The translations under genes and the position numbers were made by a program. 64,000 bases of DNA from Asterochloris sp. CNOR1 (taxonomy: Eukaryota; Chlorophyta; Trebouxiophyceae; Trebouxiales; Trebouxiaceae): NCBI GenBank assembly GCA_963969365.1, contig OZ017748.1, forward strand, positions 2,849,001 to 2,913,000, in the 5' to 3' direction. The notes beneath the pieces were generated by a model. It had not been told where the DNA came from. It did no database searches and saw only the letters and a list, made by a program, of their open reading frames with translations. Numbering within the stretch: the stretch's first letter is position 1; each line of letters opens with the position of its first letter. Below are positions 1-11,770 of the stretch, piece by piece.

Positions 1-343
1 GCAGCAAAGCGGCCCACTGCCAGGGAGAAGGCCTGGGAGTTTGCCAGGACCCTGCCGCGGCCTGAGATCAAGCCCAGCTCATCCTGCAGCCCTGCTGCTG
101 GGTCACCTGCTGCGATGTCTAAGCAGGTCGGTTGTAGATGGCCACAATGCAGCCGTCAGTCTGCCTTCCACTGCTTTTAGCAAGTGAGTTGGCCCCTTGT
201 CACCTGCCTCAGCCTGACTTGCACAACCAGTTTTGCCACCTTTGCAGTCTGAGTCAGAGTTGGACCGTCTTCAAGCGCAGCATGCAGCACACCAGGATAA
301 GGTGGACAGCATACGTCAGGAGTTTGCCAACCTAAAGACATGA
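1..343 (+). CDS. 3' end of unrecognised gene with coiled-coil tail (5' partial)
   Basis: An open frame enters from the left edge and runs to about 126, where AAGCAG|gtcggt is a good donor. The frame continues in phase after the acceptor tttgcag at 241-247 and stops at TGA 341-343. The first exon has a basic stretch (AREKAWEFARTLPRP). The last exon is a short heptad-like helix with many Q, E and D residues (SELDRLQAQHAAHQDKVDSI), consistent with a coiled coil. The gene converges on TIM22, whose stop lies 169 bp away. I do not recognise the family, and the body of the gene lies outside the window. Agreement of frame across the predicted intron is the main support. Confidence 0.5.
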
Positions 344-511
344 GCGAAAGCCAGAAGCAATCAGGACTGCGCATCAGGCTAGGCTGTTCAGCAATGCGTC
401 CTCATGTCCAAGTGTGGGCAGTAGCATGAGCAACACACAGTGCTGGGAGGGGCCAGAACAACACATCTAGCAATGAGGGACACAACACAGACCGAAGTGA
501 TGCTCAGGATA

Positions 512-1757
512 TCAGTGTTCCATGATCTTGTCTATCATGGCTGAAAAAGCAGCAAACGTTACGCAGCCTGCACAGGCTGCCTTTGGCCCCGCACTTGCTG
601 CCAGCGTGCCTCCAGCGAAGCAGCCAGCATAGACACTGTTGTAGATATCATGCCTGGCTCTCATCTTCTCTATGACACACTCTGAGCCAGCGTAGAGTGC
701 TCCGACTGTGCCAAATCCCTTTGCGTAACTCCTGCAGACAGACCAGACAACATGCTTGACACAGGGGCGTGGGCCCAAAAGGCGGACACACCGAGCGCAG
801 CCACTTTCAGGCAAAGGTCATACAGGGAAGCAGACACTGCTCTGCTCCCAGGACACTGCAGCTATGCTGAAGGCAATACATCATGGGTTAAAGGGGTGTG
901 CAGCCTCTGTGTTTGCAGGTCAGGACAAAGCTTACATACAGGGATGGCAGCCATGAGCATACCCACGGCAGCACCTGACCTCAAGCTTGAGGTCAATTGT
1001 AATGTTTATGCAGGCAGCATCGCACCAGCTGCGAGAACGCATGGTTGTGAACATTTGGCGCAGCGCCTGCCTCGTCGTCTGCTTCTCAGCCCCTGGCAGT
1101 GGTGCAAGATTCCCGTCTAGACCAGCACCCTGCAGGCTGTCATGCAGTGCTGAAGGAATTGCTACTTCAGCTTGAGATGCATCGGTTGTGCATTTGCAGA
1201 GCTGTCAGGAGCACAGGACGAAGCAGCGGCAGATGACTGGCGTCACACGAACAGCTGGCGGCTGAGAAGCTACCGAGGTGTCTGTGCAGGGTGAGGAGTG
1301 CGAGACTGCAGTGTGCTCCTGTGCGCAATCTGTGGTCCTTGCTGGCAGGGCTTGCTGGACTCACCGCACTGTCCATGCTGCCCATGACCACACCAAAGAG
1401 CAGCCCCAGAGCAGAGCCCATAACGCCTGAGATGACCGTTCGCACAGCACAGTTGTTCATGAACTCCTGCTGCATGATATCCTCCCCAGACGGCACTTGC
1501 AGCCGCTCATACCTGCAGAGGAGGCGGGACAAAGGGAAAACGAGATCCAGGAGCACTGGGAGCATGCAGCATGAGCCCAACACGGATTGCATGCCGCACG
1601 TCTTAGGGCCTTTCTTGCCTGGCTGATCCTTCTGGGCTTCAGCTGGGGCCTGTTGTGGTGCAGGGGCATCAGCCGCTGGCACTGGGCTGCTTGACAGTGT
1701 GTCCCCACTTGGCAGTGTGTCCACATGTGCATCAGCCTGCTGATCACTGCTGGACAT
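512..1757 (-). CDS. TIM22: TIM22, mitochondrial inner-membrane translocase subunit
   Basis: This is the channel subunit of the TIM22 complex, which inserts multispanning carrier proteins into the mitochondrial inner membrane. Four exons are predicted: 1757-1600, 1512-1365, about 1103-1037 and 731-512. The first intron starts at AAGAC|gtgcgg and ends ctctgcag, and the phases fit. The N-terminus is an acidic, Q/P/A-rich extension of about 50 residues. Then follow QEFMNNCAVRTVISGVMGSA (first glycine-rich helix), a short QALRQMFTTMRSRS linker, YAKGFGTVGALYAGSECVIE, and the last helices NSVYAGCFAGGTLAASAG and FAAFSAMIDKIMEH. This is the Tim17/22/23 fold, with the Cys and Gly spacing nearer TIM22 than TIM17 or TIM23. 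The start is the only Met before the acidic leader. The total of about 200 residues is normal for the family. Confidence 0.88.
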
Positions 1758-2132
1758 GGCACCGATGCAGCGTCACTGGAGGTGGTCAACTCGCATGAGT
1801 TGACCGCTGATCAACCTATCTCACTTCATGTCACGATGGGCTGCCAAGCGATGGCACAGCTCAGAAAGCTGGCTATATAAGTTGCATGCATGCAACAGCA
1901 TGCAAAGTGTGCACAAAGATGACTTCATGAAGAAGGGGTGGGCGAAGGTGACCAGCAAGCTGAGGAATGAGCTCTGGATTTTTCTTGGGACTTCATACTG
2001 TTTTACGTGCCAAAGCCCCTTGATGAGACCACGGCACGCTGCAAGCACCAGCTGCAGCAAGAATCAGGTCGCTCAAAGCCGGCACAGGAGTGACGCAGTT
2101 TAGGGGATCTGGCACGATGCCAGGTGCTGCAT
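1758..2132. other. Spacer between TIM22 5' end and THUMPD1 3' end
   Basis: The 375 bp hold the TIM22 promoter side and the 3' UTR of the next minus-strand gene. A TGCATGCATGCAACAGCATG-type stretch lies near 1880-1900. I see no convincing coding exon or RNA gene. Confidence 0.4.
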
Positions 2133-4543
2133 TCACTTGGTCAGCTTCGGCTTCTTGCTGGCAGGCTCTGGGGAATCAAGGGTCTCCTTGTGTGCCTGCT
2201 GTTCAGCTGCAGCTGCAGGCTCAGCCTCCACAGGCTCAGCCTCTGCATGCTCAGCCTTTGCAGCAGCCTTCTGATCTGAGACTGCCTTGATGCTCTTGCT
2301 TTGCTGCTGGGCCTGGGACCTGTTGGCCTCCTTCTCCTCATCCACCAAGCTAAGCTCCCTCATGTTGAATTTGCCCAGCTCCTTGTACTGCTCTGTGATG
2401 CCAATGGCACACTGGTTCTTGATGACTTGCATCAGGATGGTCTTCATTGGCTTCTCCAGATCCACCTTGTGGGGCGGCTGCAGGGCAGCATGGGGACAGG
2501 CTGAGGCCCTATATATCTTGCACAGAGAGAAACAAGGCAGGCAGCTGGGCCAGAGATGGCCAGCAAGCCAGCTGGGTACATGCTGACCGGGATCACTGTC
2601 TGACCGAAACCGCAAGAGAGCAGCAGGCAGCCCTTGCGCAACATGGAGCCCGTACTGTGCAGCAAAGCCTGGGCTGGCAAACAACCCAGTAGCCAAGCAT
2701 CAAAAGCAGATGCAGGCTGTGGGCACAAGCACTTGGTGTATGCTGCATAGGCGTCGTTGGTCACTAGCAGTGGCTTACCTGTGGCACAAGGGGCGCTACT
2801 ATTCTCAAGGTGTCATCCCTCTTGAGGATGTCTCCGCTTGCCCTCTTCTCAAAAACAATGGCAAACTGCAGATGACAGCAATTGGTGAGCAGCCTGCCTG
2901 AGACAGGCAGTCCTCCTTGCTGGTGAAGAGGCATGAGGCTCGCGGTGTGGCAATTGGTCATTCACCACCATGGCTGCGTCCAATGCAAGCCAAGGCCAGC
3001 TCGCAGCATCCCATCGCGCAGTGACTTCAGGCGTCAGCAGACTACATGCTGGGCTCACCCTGATCTGGGACCCATCCTGAGGGAAGTGCTGAGGGAAGAG
3101 CTGCTTGCAGACCTTTGTGACAGAGTCCAGGTCAGCATGACAGACGGTGTCAATGGGCATCAAACGCATGAGCACCCTGCAGACATCGGGGGGCACCACG
3201 TTGGCACCGAAAAAGCCGTCTTGTGCTACCAAATTGGGATGCAGACAGGCGCCAGACACGGACAAAAGCAGGATGGCAGCTTTCCCTCAGGGCAGCACAC
3301 AGGCCAGCCACACAACATGCTTACATGAAGTTGCAGATGGAACACATGGCGACGCTGGCCTGCTACAGATTGTGGGACGAATCTCCCTGAAAACCCCTGG
3401 CCCTGCAGGTTGTACGCCCCACAGCACTGCAGGCTGCCTCATATGCTGCTGGCCGCATACAGTATGCTCCCTTGTGCAGACAGGGCCCCAATCATGCATT
3501 CTGCACATCAAGCCCAGAAGAGCACTGCAGCCTGCCTCAGCATGCCTGTTCATCTGTGGTGCTGTCTGCCTCAGCTGCTGCTGGCCATTGACATGTGCAT
3601 CCTCCCTGCAAGCTACACACAACGCCGCAACCTGCCCCAGCTTGCCTGCTCATGCACTCCTTGTTCTTGTCGGCCTCCGTCGCTGCCGCCTGCACCACCT
3701 GTGAGGGCGTGGGCTGCGCACGCCTGCTGTTCAGCGTAACCCAGACCAGACCATTCACATTGGCCCGCTCCCAATGCCAAAGCTCTGTCGCTTTGCCATG
3801 CGGCTTGCGCAGAGCCGACAGCTCTGCGTCCAAGGCTTCCTGCATGTCTGGCTGCTTCCCCTTGGCATTGGAGCCATCTGGCGCACCTGCTGCTGCCTGA
3901 TCGGGCTCTGCCACTGCCGCCTGTGCAGCAGCCTCCACAGCAGCATCGTCAAGCTTTCTTTCTGCTGGTGCAGTAGCCCCGCTGGCAGGGGGCTCAGTAA
4001 GCTCCTCGTCGGGGTACTGAGGCTTCAGCTGGTCATAGAACTGCGCGACATGAGATTAAGCTCAGTAGTGTTTGACCCCTTGAAGAGTGGTCCGCCAGCT
4101 GAGGCCAAACAAGGACATGAGACGGTGCTTGAACACCTGGCACCAATTGAGGCAGCTGGTGATGAAGCCGGGCAGCAGTGCTGCAGGACTGAACAGGCCT
4201 CTGCCCATCAGTACAGTTACAAGCAGGGATGCAGCCACAAAAACATTTGGCTGCTCCCTGCCAGAGATTGGCTTGCCTTACCTGAGTCAGGATGCGCACT
4301 GCATCCCTGCCAGCCTGCATCTCCTTGCCGCCCATGCACGTGAGAAGGACGCCGCGCTTGCCCATGGGCAGTCCTGCCTTGGCGTGCTGCACCCATGCAA
4401 CCAGTGTCAGCCTTGGTGCTTGGTTTCAAGGCAAGTCCTGAGCAAGTAAGTCAACAAAGCCCATAACATACATTGCTGAAGTACTTGTTTTTTTTAGCTT
4501 GTCCCTCTCCATCTTTGCTTGCAGGACGAGTCCTCTTGCCCAT
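2133..4543 (-). CDS. THUMPD1: THUMPD1/Tan1-like tRNA acetyltransferase adaptor
   Basis: In yeast and human this family binds tRNA through a THUMP domain and guides the NAT10/Kre33 acetyltransferase to make N4-acetylcytidine at position 12 of tRNA-Ser and tRNA-Leu. Exon 1 (4543 to about 4473) encodes MGKRTRPASKDGEGQAKKNK, a basic start like that of the family. Exon 2 (about 4398-4281) holds GVLLTCMGGKEMQAGRDAV, matching the conserved GILITC start. Exon 3 (about 4040-3640) has an acidic spacer, then ANVNGLVWVTLNSRRAQP. Later exons hold VLMRLMPIDTVCHADLDSV (about 3172-3060), FAIVFEKRASGDILKRDD (about 2865-2780) and HKVDLEKPMKTILMQVIKN, the THUMP core, before a low-complexity tail ending in PKLTK. 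Exon 3 seems to use a GC donor (CAG|gcaagc). One short exon near 3330-3400 is uncertain. The gene is head-to-head with the nucleoplasmin-like gene. Confidence 0.85.
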
Positions 4544-4992
4544 TGCAGACAGGTGAGCAGGGTTCCAGCCACCAGAGAGCCTCAATCAATTTCAGGTCAA
4601 GGTCAAGGTCTTCCCTTTGCAGCAAGTTTGGGTCATATCGCGCCTGTTTTTGACCAGCCCACGCAAGAACAGCACGTTCCAGGAGATCCGAGACTCCAGC
4701 ATCGAGTGTGAGCTTTTGGCATCAGAGAGGTAATTGTGCCGCCCTGGCCAGCGCCAATGAAAATTGGGCTCTGTGACCCTGGCTGCACTTTTAGCAGCGT
4801 TACTCTGCTTGAGGAATGATACAGTCTGCGCCTCACACATGCAAACTGGCCGATCTTGCCTGCACTGCAGCAGACATGTGGCAGCAGCCAGCCCTGCCCT
4901 GCCTTGCAGCCCATCTTTGCCGCCTGAGATGGCAATCAGTATGTTGCCAGCCTGACACCAAAAGCTTCATGCCTGCAGGCGGCACGCACGCC
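4544..4992. promoter_or_regulatory. Divergent promoter, THUMPD1 / nucleoplasmin-like gene
   Basis: The two start codons point away from each other and are about 450 bp apart (4543 on minus; 4993 on plus, or 4969 if the upstream in-frame ATG is used). Both 5' UTRs and promoters must lie here. No TATA box or named motif is obvious, and no coding exon is convincing. Confidence 0.45.
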
Positions 4993-7900
4993 ATGGATGG
5001 TCCCATATCCCGCTTCTTTGGAGTCAAAGTTGAGCCAAAGGCAGAGGCCAAGGTTGGCATGGAACTGGTGCATGGCCAGGGGGACGACTCAGACGATGAG
5101 CAGCCCTACATCTGCAGCAAGCACTTGACACAGGTTGCTCTGGGGTCCAACCCTAAGAGTGGGCGCCACACAGTCTTTGCTCGTGCTGAAGGCAAGCCCC
5201 GGTAGATCCTTCTGAGGGGCTGCTGTAGGCCTGGGGCTGGCAGACATGTATAGCTCCCCCTGGGCAGCAGGATCAGCAGCAGAAGGACGCCCAGCTCAGA
5301 GGTGCCCACCCAGCAGACACAATTGACTGACAGGTCAAGTGCTTTTTGTGCAGCTTTGCCAACCACCATCTCCAGGCTAGCTTACATTGCTGTATGTGCA
5401 GGCAAGAAGGGGAAGCATGCCATTGCTCCAAACACAGAAAGCTCTGATTTCAAGCAGCTTTCGCCCCCCAGCTATAGGGTTAGAGCTGCACTGCTGACAA
5501 CCACGCAACTGATGAAACAATGGTGTGTGTGTAGGTGAGAAGGAGAAGCTGGCCATCGGAACACTCCAGATGGGGGTGTGCGAGCACTTCCAGATCGACT
5601 ACATGACCAGCCAGGACACGTACTACTCCCACAGCGGTGAGGCTGTTGTCTGTCAGTTTGAGCGCTGTCAAAGTTTGCAAGTGCAGGTCCAGCCAGGGCA
5701 TCACTCCCACAGCGGTGAGGGGATTGCTTCTCAGCCTGTAGTACTGACGTGCAACTTCAAATTCAAAGTTGGGTGCCCCTTCCTCGCCAGTCCTCTTGCA
5801 GGAGACGCAGCTAGGACGCTCTTGCAGCAGTGAGGCCTGCCATCTGCTTGGGTGTGGCCTTTGGTCCCCGGTTTGAAGGCCCAGCAGCCATTTTGGCAGT
5901 GTCTCTTCGGATGTGCCAGGGTGAGGCCCTCTCTGTGCGGGATGGCACTGGTGCCACGTGCAGGTGTGAGGGTTGGTGGAGTGGCAGCTGTGCTTCAGCC
6001 TTTGAAGCACTCCCCAGTGCAGCAGCCCCTGTCTGCTGCAGCAGCTCTATTCTGTGCTAGCTTGCTGCTCTGGCCAGCATTGCCTGAACAGGTTGCACCC
6101 ATTGCGAGGCTCTGGCAGCCTGCCAGCGCTTGCAAAGCTATGATGCAGTGTTATTTGCTCTCAACATTTGCGCCATGCCTGGCCCATGCTCGAAGTACCG
6201 AACTGTTGAAAGCGCAGCACCTGCCTGCAAGCCCTATGCAAGGATGATGCCAAGCGCACCACATCTGTACAGTGATCTGTGCCGCAGACTCCCACACACA
6301 GCTCCCCACCCTGCATGCAAGCCTTCTGCATCAGTGCCCACTGGGTGTGTGCTGCAGGCCCCTCAGACGTTTACCTGACAGGGTACCAGACCATGACCAG
6401 CTTTGAAAGCTGGAAGCAGCAGCACATGAGCCCGGAGGACTATGAGGACATGGAGTTTGGGGATGACGATGATGACTCATCCCCTGGGGAGCCCAGCAGT
6501 GACGACGAGGACTCAGAAGATGAGGGGGATGTGCCCAATGGTGTGCCCCTGCTGCACTCAGAAGTGAGTCGCTGTCTTCAAGCTGTTGCATGTGTCACGT
6601 CCGGACAGATTGCCCCTGACACTTGGAGGGGTGTTGCTCTTCTCTGTAAACCTTTGGGCCAGTATGGTGGGGCAGCAGTGGCAGCTGCACAAGGCCCAAC
6701 ATGCGCTAGGGCGGCTGCAGGGTTGCTGTGCACCTTCACAGATGGGCAAGCCTGGCGTTCAGTCCCGGCCTGCCCTGCTGCAGGCTAGCAGCGAGGAGGG
6801 CATCCAGCAGGTGGCATCACACGCTGAGGTACCCACTAGACTGCACACTGTCAGTCAGAGTCACCATGCATTATGCACCCATGCAGCGCGGCCAGGGGGT
6901 GCGAAAGTTGTGGGTGCACAATGGCATATGTGACGCGGAGCAGGGGCAGACCTGATGCTGTCCAGCCCTGGGCTGCCAGATGGACACTCAGTGTCCGTCA
7001 TGCGGTCATCACTGTAGCCTGTGTGCTGCAGCAAGGCAGGCAGAGAGCTGCGGGCTGATGCGCAGCTGGCAACAGTTGCTGCAGAGCATCCACATGCTGC
7101 ATGGGGCAGAGCAATGTTGACCTCACTGGCACAGAATCCAGCACAGAAAGCAGCCAGGTGAAGCTGGCACTGCTGGCAGGTGTTGCGGCAGACTGCTGCC
7201 AGGTGTAGGCCTTGCCATGCATGCTGCACTCACTTCGCGCAGGCAATTTGCTGAGTGCAATGTGTTACTGACGTGCAGGCAGCACAGCGGCATCAGCAGG
7301 GCATGATGGCCGCAGCAGCTGCCCAGGCTGCTGCAACAGAGGACACCGAGGATGAGGACGATGACGAGGAGGAGGACTCCAGCGATGAAGATGAGGAAGA
7401 GGGCAAGTTGCTGGCGGCTGCTTGGGTCGGCCGCCCAACTTTAGAGCACATCAACCTGCATGCTTGGTCCACAGAAGATGCTGGCTCTTAGATGAATGGC
7501 TGAGGTAAAGGAATGTGGCAATGGCAAGGGGGATGATATGGGCAGCCACTGTCTGCAGTGTCTTGGGATGTGGGGAGGGCCAGCCTGTGCAGGCTGCTCT
7601 GTGGGTGCGGTTCATGTCACAAAAAGCATACTTGGCCAGCGTGCGCTGCGGCAGCTTGGGACCTTCCTGCTGCAATGCTGACTGTAACCATACATCATCT
7701 GCTTGGCCAAACCGTCATCTGGGCAGCGCTGCCTGTGCCTGTTCAGGGTTTGACTGACCCTGTGCGCCTGCTGCTGTGCAGAGGAGGGTGAGCCCACTCC
7801 TGCACAGCTTGCCGTTGCGCAGGCAGCAGGGACAGCGGCGCAGGCAGCAGCGGCTGCAGTGCAAGGTGAGAATGTGTTGCAGAATGAGCTGGATGTGCTT

Positions 7901-10900
7901 CAACCTTGGGCTGGTGGCCTGTCAAGCACCTCCTTCATCCTGTGCACTCCACTGGCAAGCTTAGACTTGCTGTGCACTGCCGGCCCTCCAGGTGGCTCTG
8001 AAGTCGTTGAGGCATGCAGCTTGTGTCATCGGCGGCTTGCAGAAAGGCGTGGGCCGGTCTAACAGACCCTGTCCCTGAGGCATGCTGTTGGTCTAACACC
8101 TCGCTCAACATCTTGGAGCCGGCACTGATAGCCAGACTTGCCCCTGATGGGGTGCAGCAGCTCAATGAGCTGCTCAGCCAGCCAGCAAGGACGGGCCCAT
8201 GTAGCTGTTGCAGGATGGGTGGGACCAGGCCACTGACGAGGCTGCCTGCTGCAGATTCTTGTGGCAACAGCTGAGAACACCAGTGAGCCGGATTGCAGGC
8301 ACCCACATCTGCTGCAATGAGCCCGCAGTGGCTGGGCACCACTCTGCTGCAGAGTCTGGCGGCGACCAATGGTGCTGAAAGGAGCCAACCAGGAGCCGCC
8401 ACTGACCAGGGAGCCATCTGCAGGTCTGGCAGGGGCAGCAACTGAGAGCCACACTGAGCCAAGACTGGCAGGCACACACTTCTGCTGCAGGCCTGCAGAG
8501 TTGGTGGGTGCTGGAAGCAGCTGCTTGGACCTGGCGCTGACTGGGCTGGCTGCTGCAGGCATGGTGCGGGCAGTTGCTGACAGCAGTGCTCAGCACCCAA
8601 TCCCCTGCTGCAGGTCTGCAGAGTTCGGCAAGCCAGCACTGACCATGTGCTTGCAGGTCTGGTGGGGGCAGCCGCTGAGAGCAGCGATGACGAGGAGGAC
8701 GACTACGATGAGATTGGGGAGGACTCGGACAGCGATGAGGACGGTGAGCGCAGGAATTGCCCAGGGCCTTTGCAGCTGGTTGCAATAGCGTCTATGTCAG
8801 CCATCTTTGTCAGAGGCCACTCCTGTCCATGACGAAGAAGTGTCTGTGTAAGACGCAGAAAACAATCTCATCCCAGGGTGTTCCTGCAATGGAGATGGCA
8901 AGCTTGACTGTACTGCACAGATGAGGTGGGCATGAGTGCAGTCAGAGGTGCAGGGCTGCCCGTGCACCACTGCAAGGCACTGAGGTGGCAGGATGAGCTG
9001 GTCAGCTCAGACACTGGTGAAAGGCGGCAGCATGAACAGCAGCCATGAGGCTGGTGACTTTGGGGGTTGGGGTTTGGGGCTGCATGGGACAGGCACAGGG
9101 GCCAGGGCATTGGGAAGTGGTTGGGCGGCCGGCATGGTGTGAGTCGGGACAAGGCTGACATGCTGCTGTGCACCTTTTCTGCGGAATCTGCTGCCTTTGC
9201 CTGCCTACAGACGAGGTGCTCATGTCAACAGGACGCACTGGGCCAGCAAAAACTGGTAGGCTTGATGGGAGGACTCAAGCGTGCACTAGTGTGCAGTGGA
9301 ACGACAAGTGCAGTTGCACCTGCCAGCATTTGACGCGGAGTCACCAGGACTGCTCCATCTGACTTGACTTGTATCTGCTTGCTATGACCCTGCCTCCTTG
9401 AGCGTGGCACACAAATAGTGATCAAGCAAGGCAGCAGCAGCTGCATGTCCCAGCCTGCTCCCTGCAGCAAGCCTTGCCCTGCAGCTGCTGCTGCCCTGCA
9501 TGATGGCTACTTGCGCATACGGGCTCACATGCTGTGTCCTGCTTGACGGTCAGCACTTCACGCACCTGCAACAGACCTTGCCCAGCAGCTGCTGCTGCCC
9601 TGCATGCCCTGATCGCTCAAGCAGATGCGCGCACCTGCAGCCTCTGCTCTCAACAACCAGCTGTATGCTTCCTGCAGCCCCTTGCCCAGCAGCTGCTGCT
9701 GCTGCCTGTGCAGGCCCTCCCAGGCGTGTCCTCAGTGACAGCGACGATGGCCTACCAACTCAGCATTTTGACATGGCGGGCGACTCTGACGACGAGGAAG
9801 ACTCAGAAGGTGGGATCTGATCCAGCACTTGTCCGGTGCACACAGGCAGATCCTGTGCTGCTTTGCCAGGAGGGTCATGATGCTTCATCACGCTCCGCTG
9901 CTCAGGAGGACTCAGATGGTGAGGGCTCCACAGCTTGGCTGGCCTGCGGCTTGATGGGGCCCTTGAGGCTTACTGGGGGCCCTGAAGCTTGATGGGGGCC
10001 CTGATGCTCTGGTGTCAAGCCACAAGTCTTGCACAGTTGCATTGAGAGCAGCAAACATGGTCCTGCTCAATGTGCAATGGCTTGGTGTATGCTATGTTGC
10101 CAGCCAGCTGGCGCTGCCTAATGGACTGACGCGAGCGCAGGTGGCTGCTTGGAGAGGCTTTCAATCAGTCGAATGGGAGGTCTTAACCTTATTTGGGTGC
10201 AGCTGGCACAGGCTGATCTGGAGCTGGCTGCATGAGAGGTGACGCAGCACTGTGCGCCCTGCAGCAGCACGGTGAGCTTTTCCAATGGTTGGTTGCATAG
10301 GGACATGCTTCACCTAGCTGGTAGCTGCTGGGGACAGCAGATATGGTACGCCTGGCTGCAGATCATGGGTTTCCCCATGCAGGCAGGCGACTGGGGCCTA
10401 TCTGATGCGTTGAATGCAATGGATGCATGAACGTTTAGTGTGAGAACAGAGCCTCCCCCCGGGGTACTTAATGCATGTCTGTGGTGCTTGCAGATGTTAG
10501 TGATGAGGAGGACGAGTCTGATGAGGAAGGGTCATCTGAGGATGAGGAGCCTGCCGCTGCAGTGAGCACCTGAGCTGCGTGCTGGCAGCCAGCCACGCAC
10601 ATCTGGCATGCTGTGCGTGGCAGGCTCACGACGCCTGCTGTTCAAGCTGGCGGGCACCATTCTACGATGCCCGTGTCCTGCACAGCCCGCATGCTTGCAA
10701 CCCGCAAGCTTCACCTGGCCTGCTGGGGGGAGCTTCCTCACGGCAGCTGCCCTGCAAAACAAAAATGCAGCCTGCCGCACCTGTGCGGCACATTTCCCAG
10801 GGGCTGCCCTCCCCGGCCTGCATGCTGGAAGCACGCAGCACATGTTGGGTGTTTGTCGTATCATGTCACATGTCAGCTTGGTTTGCAATCCTTTGTCAGC

Positions 10901-11503
10901 CTGGTCAGACCTGCTGGGGGGCCCAGGTGCCCTGTCAGGGTCCAGGGTCCTGCTGCTGTTTCAGATGGATTGTCCAAACAGCAGGCAGCACTGTGACTCT
11001 GATGGCTCAGCTGGCAGCTGTGCTGCCTGCAGGGCGTCAAGAGGACAGCGCCTGCGGCATCCACACCTCAGCCCGTGAAAAAGGCAAAGGTGGTCAATGG
11101 TGCCATCACAACAGCGCCTGCCCAGGGCAGTGGAGGTGAGGGACTCTGGCAGCACTGCATGCTCAGGCTGTAGATCTCTTGCTGCACCCAGACACCTGTG
11201 TGTAGGGCAAGTCTTCTGCCTGTTCCAAAGGCAGTGGTGCTTGGCACGACAATGTCTCGCTCTGTTTCGTGACAGTACTCAACCAAGGAGAGTCTCTGTG
11301 CAGGTGGCGGTGCAGCGCAGTGGGAGGCGTCTCTGAAGCAGTTCCTGAAGAACAATGGCGGCTCATCGAAGCTGTCGGTGCTTGGCACTAACTGCAAGAG
11401 ACCTGACAGCGTGCCAAAGACACAGAAGCTCAAGTCCTTCCTGCAGAGCCACCCAGATGCCTTTGACATAGATGCAGATGCGGGGACTGTGCGGCTCATA
11501 TGA
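4993..11503 (+). CDS. Nucleoplasmin-like acidic chaperone with C-terminal winged-helix-like domain
   Basis: This is probably a nuclear histone or ribosome-biogenesis chaperone. Exon 1 (from ATG 4993; 4969 is also possible) gives ISRFFGVKVEPKAE and SKHLTQVALGSNPKSG. After an intron comes GEKEKLAIGTLQMGVCEHFQ (from 5534), then SGPSDVYLTGYQTMTS (from about 6358). Together these form the nucleoplasmin-like beta-core of FKBP53/FKBP39 and plant HD2 proteins. Acidic segments then occur on separate exons near 6430-6560, 7310-7400, 8655-8745, 9720-9810 and 10495-10562. A basic linker (KKAKVVNGAITT, near 11080) leads to the C-terminal exon near 11310-11503 with QWEASLKQFLKNNGGSSKLS, KLKSFLQSHPDAFDID and GTVRLI before TGA. 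No FKBP peptidyl-prolyl isomerase domain or HD2 zinc finger is present. The exon 1 to 2 join works in frame only with a GC donor (GAAG|gcaagc). Introns are large and repeat-rich. Confidence 0.72.
5400..5570. repeat. Duplicated acceptor plus exon start in nucleoplasmin-like gene
   Basis: The true exon start gtgagaaggagaagctggcc (5534, after gtgtgtag) has an upstream look-alike at 5401, ggcaagaaggggaagcatgc, also preceded by an acceptor (gtatgtgcag). The two read GEKEKLAIGT and GKKGKHAIAP. The upstream one could even be an alternative exon. Confidence 0.65.
8345..8690. repeat. Degenerate tandem array of 3'-splice-site-like units ahead of an acidic exon
   Basis: Units beginning CTGCAGgtctgg or CTGCAGgcctgc recur near 8350, 8421, 8485, 8553, 8608 and 8653. 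Each is followed by a variant of ggggcagcaactgagagc. Only the last unit, at about 8655, leads into the true acidic exon (AAAESSDDEEDDYDE). The array therefore looks like a run of decayed copies of that exon's acceptor and first codons. Confidence 0.6.
9949..10005. repeat. 19-bp tandem repeat, three copies, in intron
   Basis: Three head-to-tail copies of a 19-mer start at 9949, 9968 and 9987 (consensus gcttgatgggggccctgad). The copies differ at a few positions. They lie between the fourth and fifth acidic exons of the nucleoplasmin-like gene. Confidence 0.85.
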
Positions 11504-11770
11504 CTTGTTGAGCTGCCACGTCTGACAGGCCAGCCTAGATTACGTATGACCACAGCCATGGGACCGCTAGAAGAGAAGACCCTCAAGGATGCATGCACAT
11601 GCAGTCAGAAGCACAATTAGGAGAGTGTTAGTCTGACAAAGGTGAAAGCAAAGGAGAGACAATAACACCCTCAAAACCTGACAAACACCAGCAAAGTTTA
11701 AGGAAGGGTCATGGGCCCAATAAGGACAGTGTACGTGAATCAGTACTGCTGCTCTGTGAAACATTGTGGT

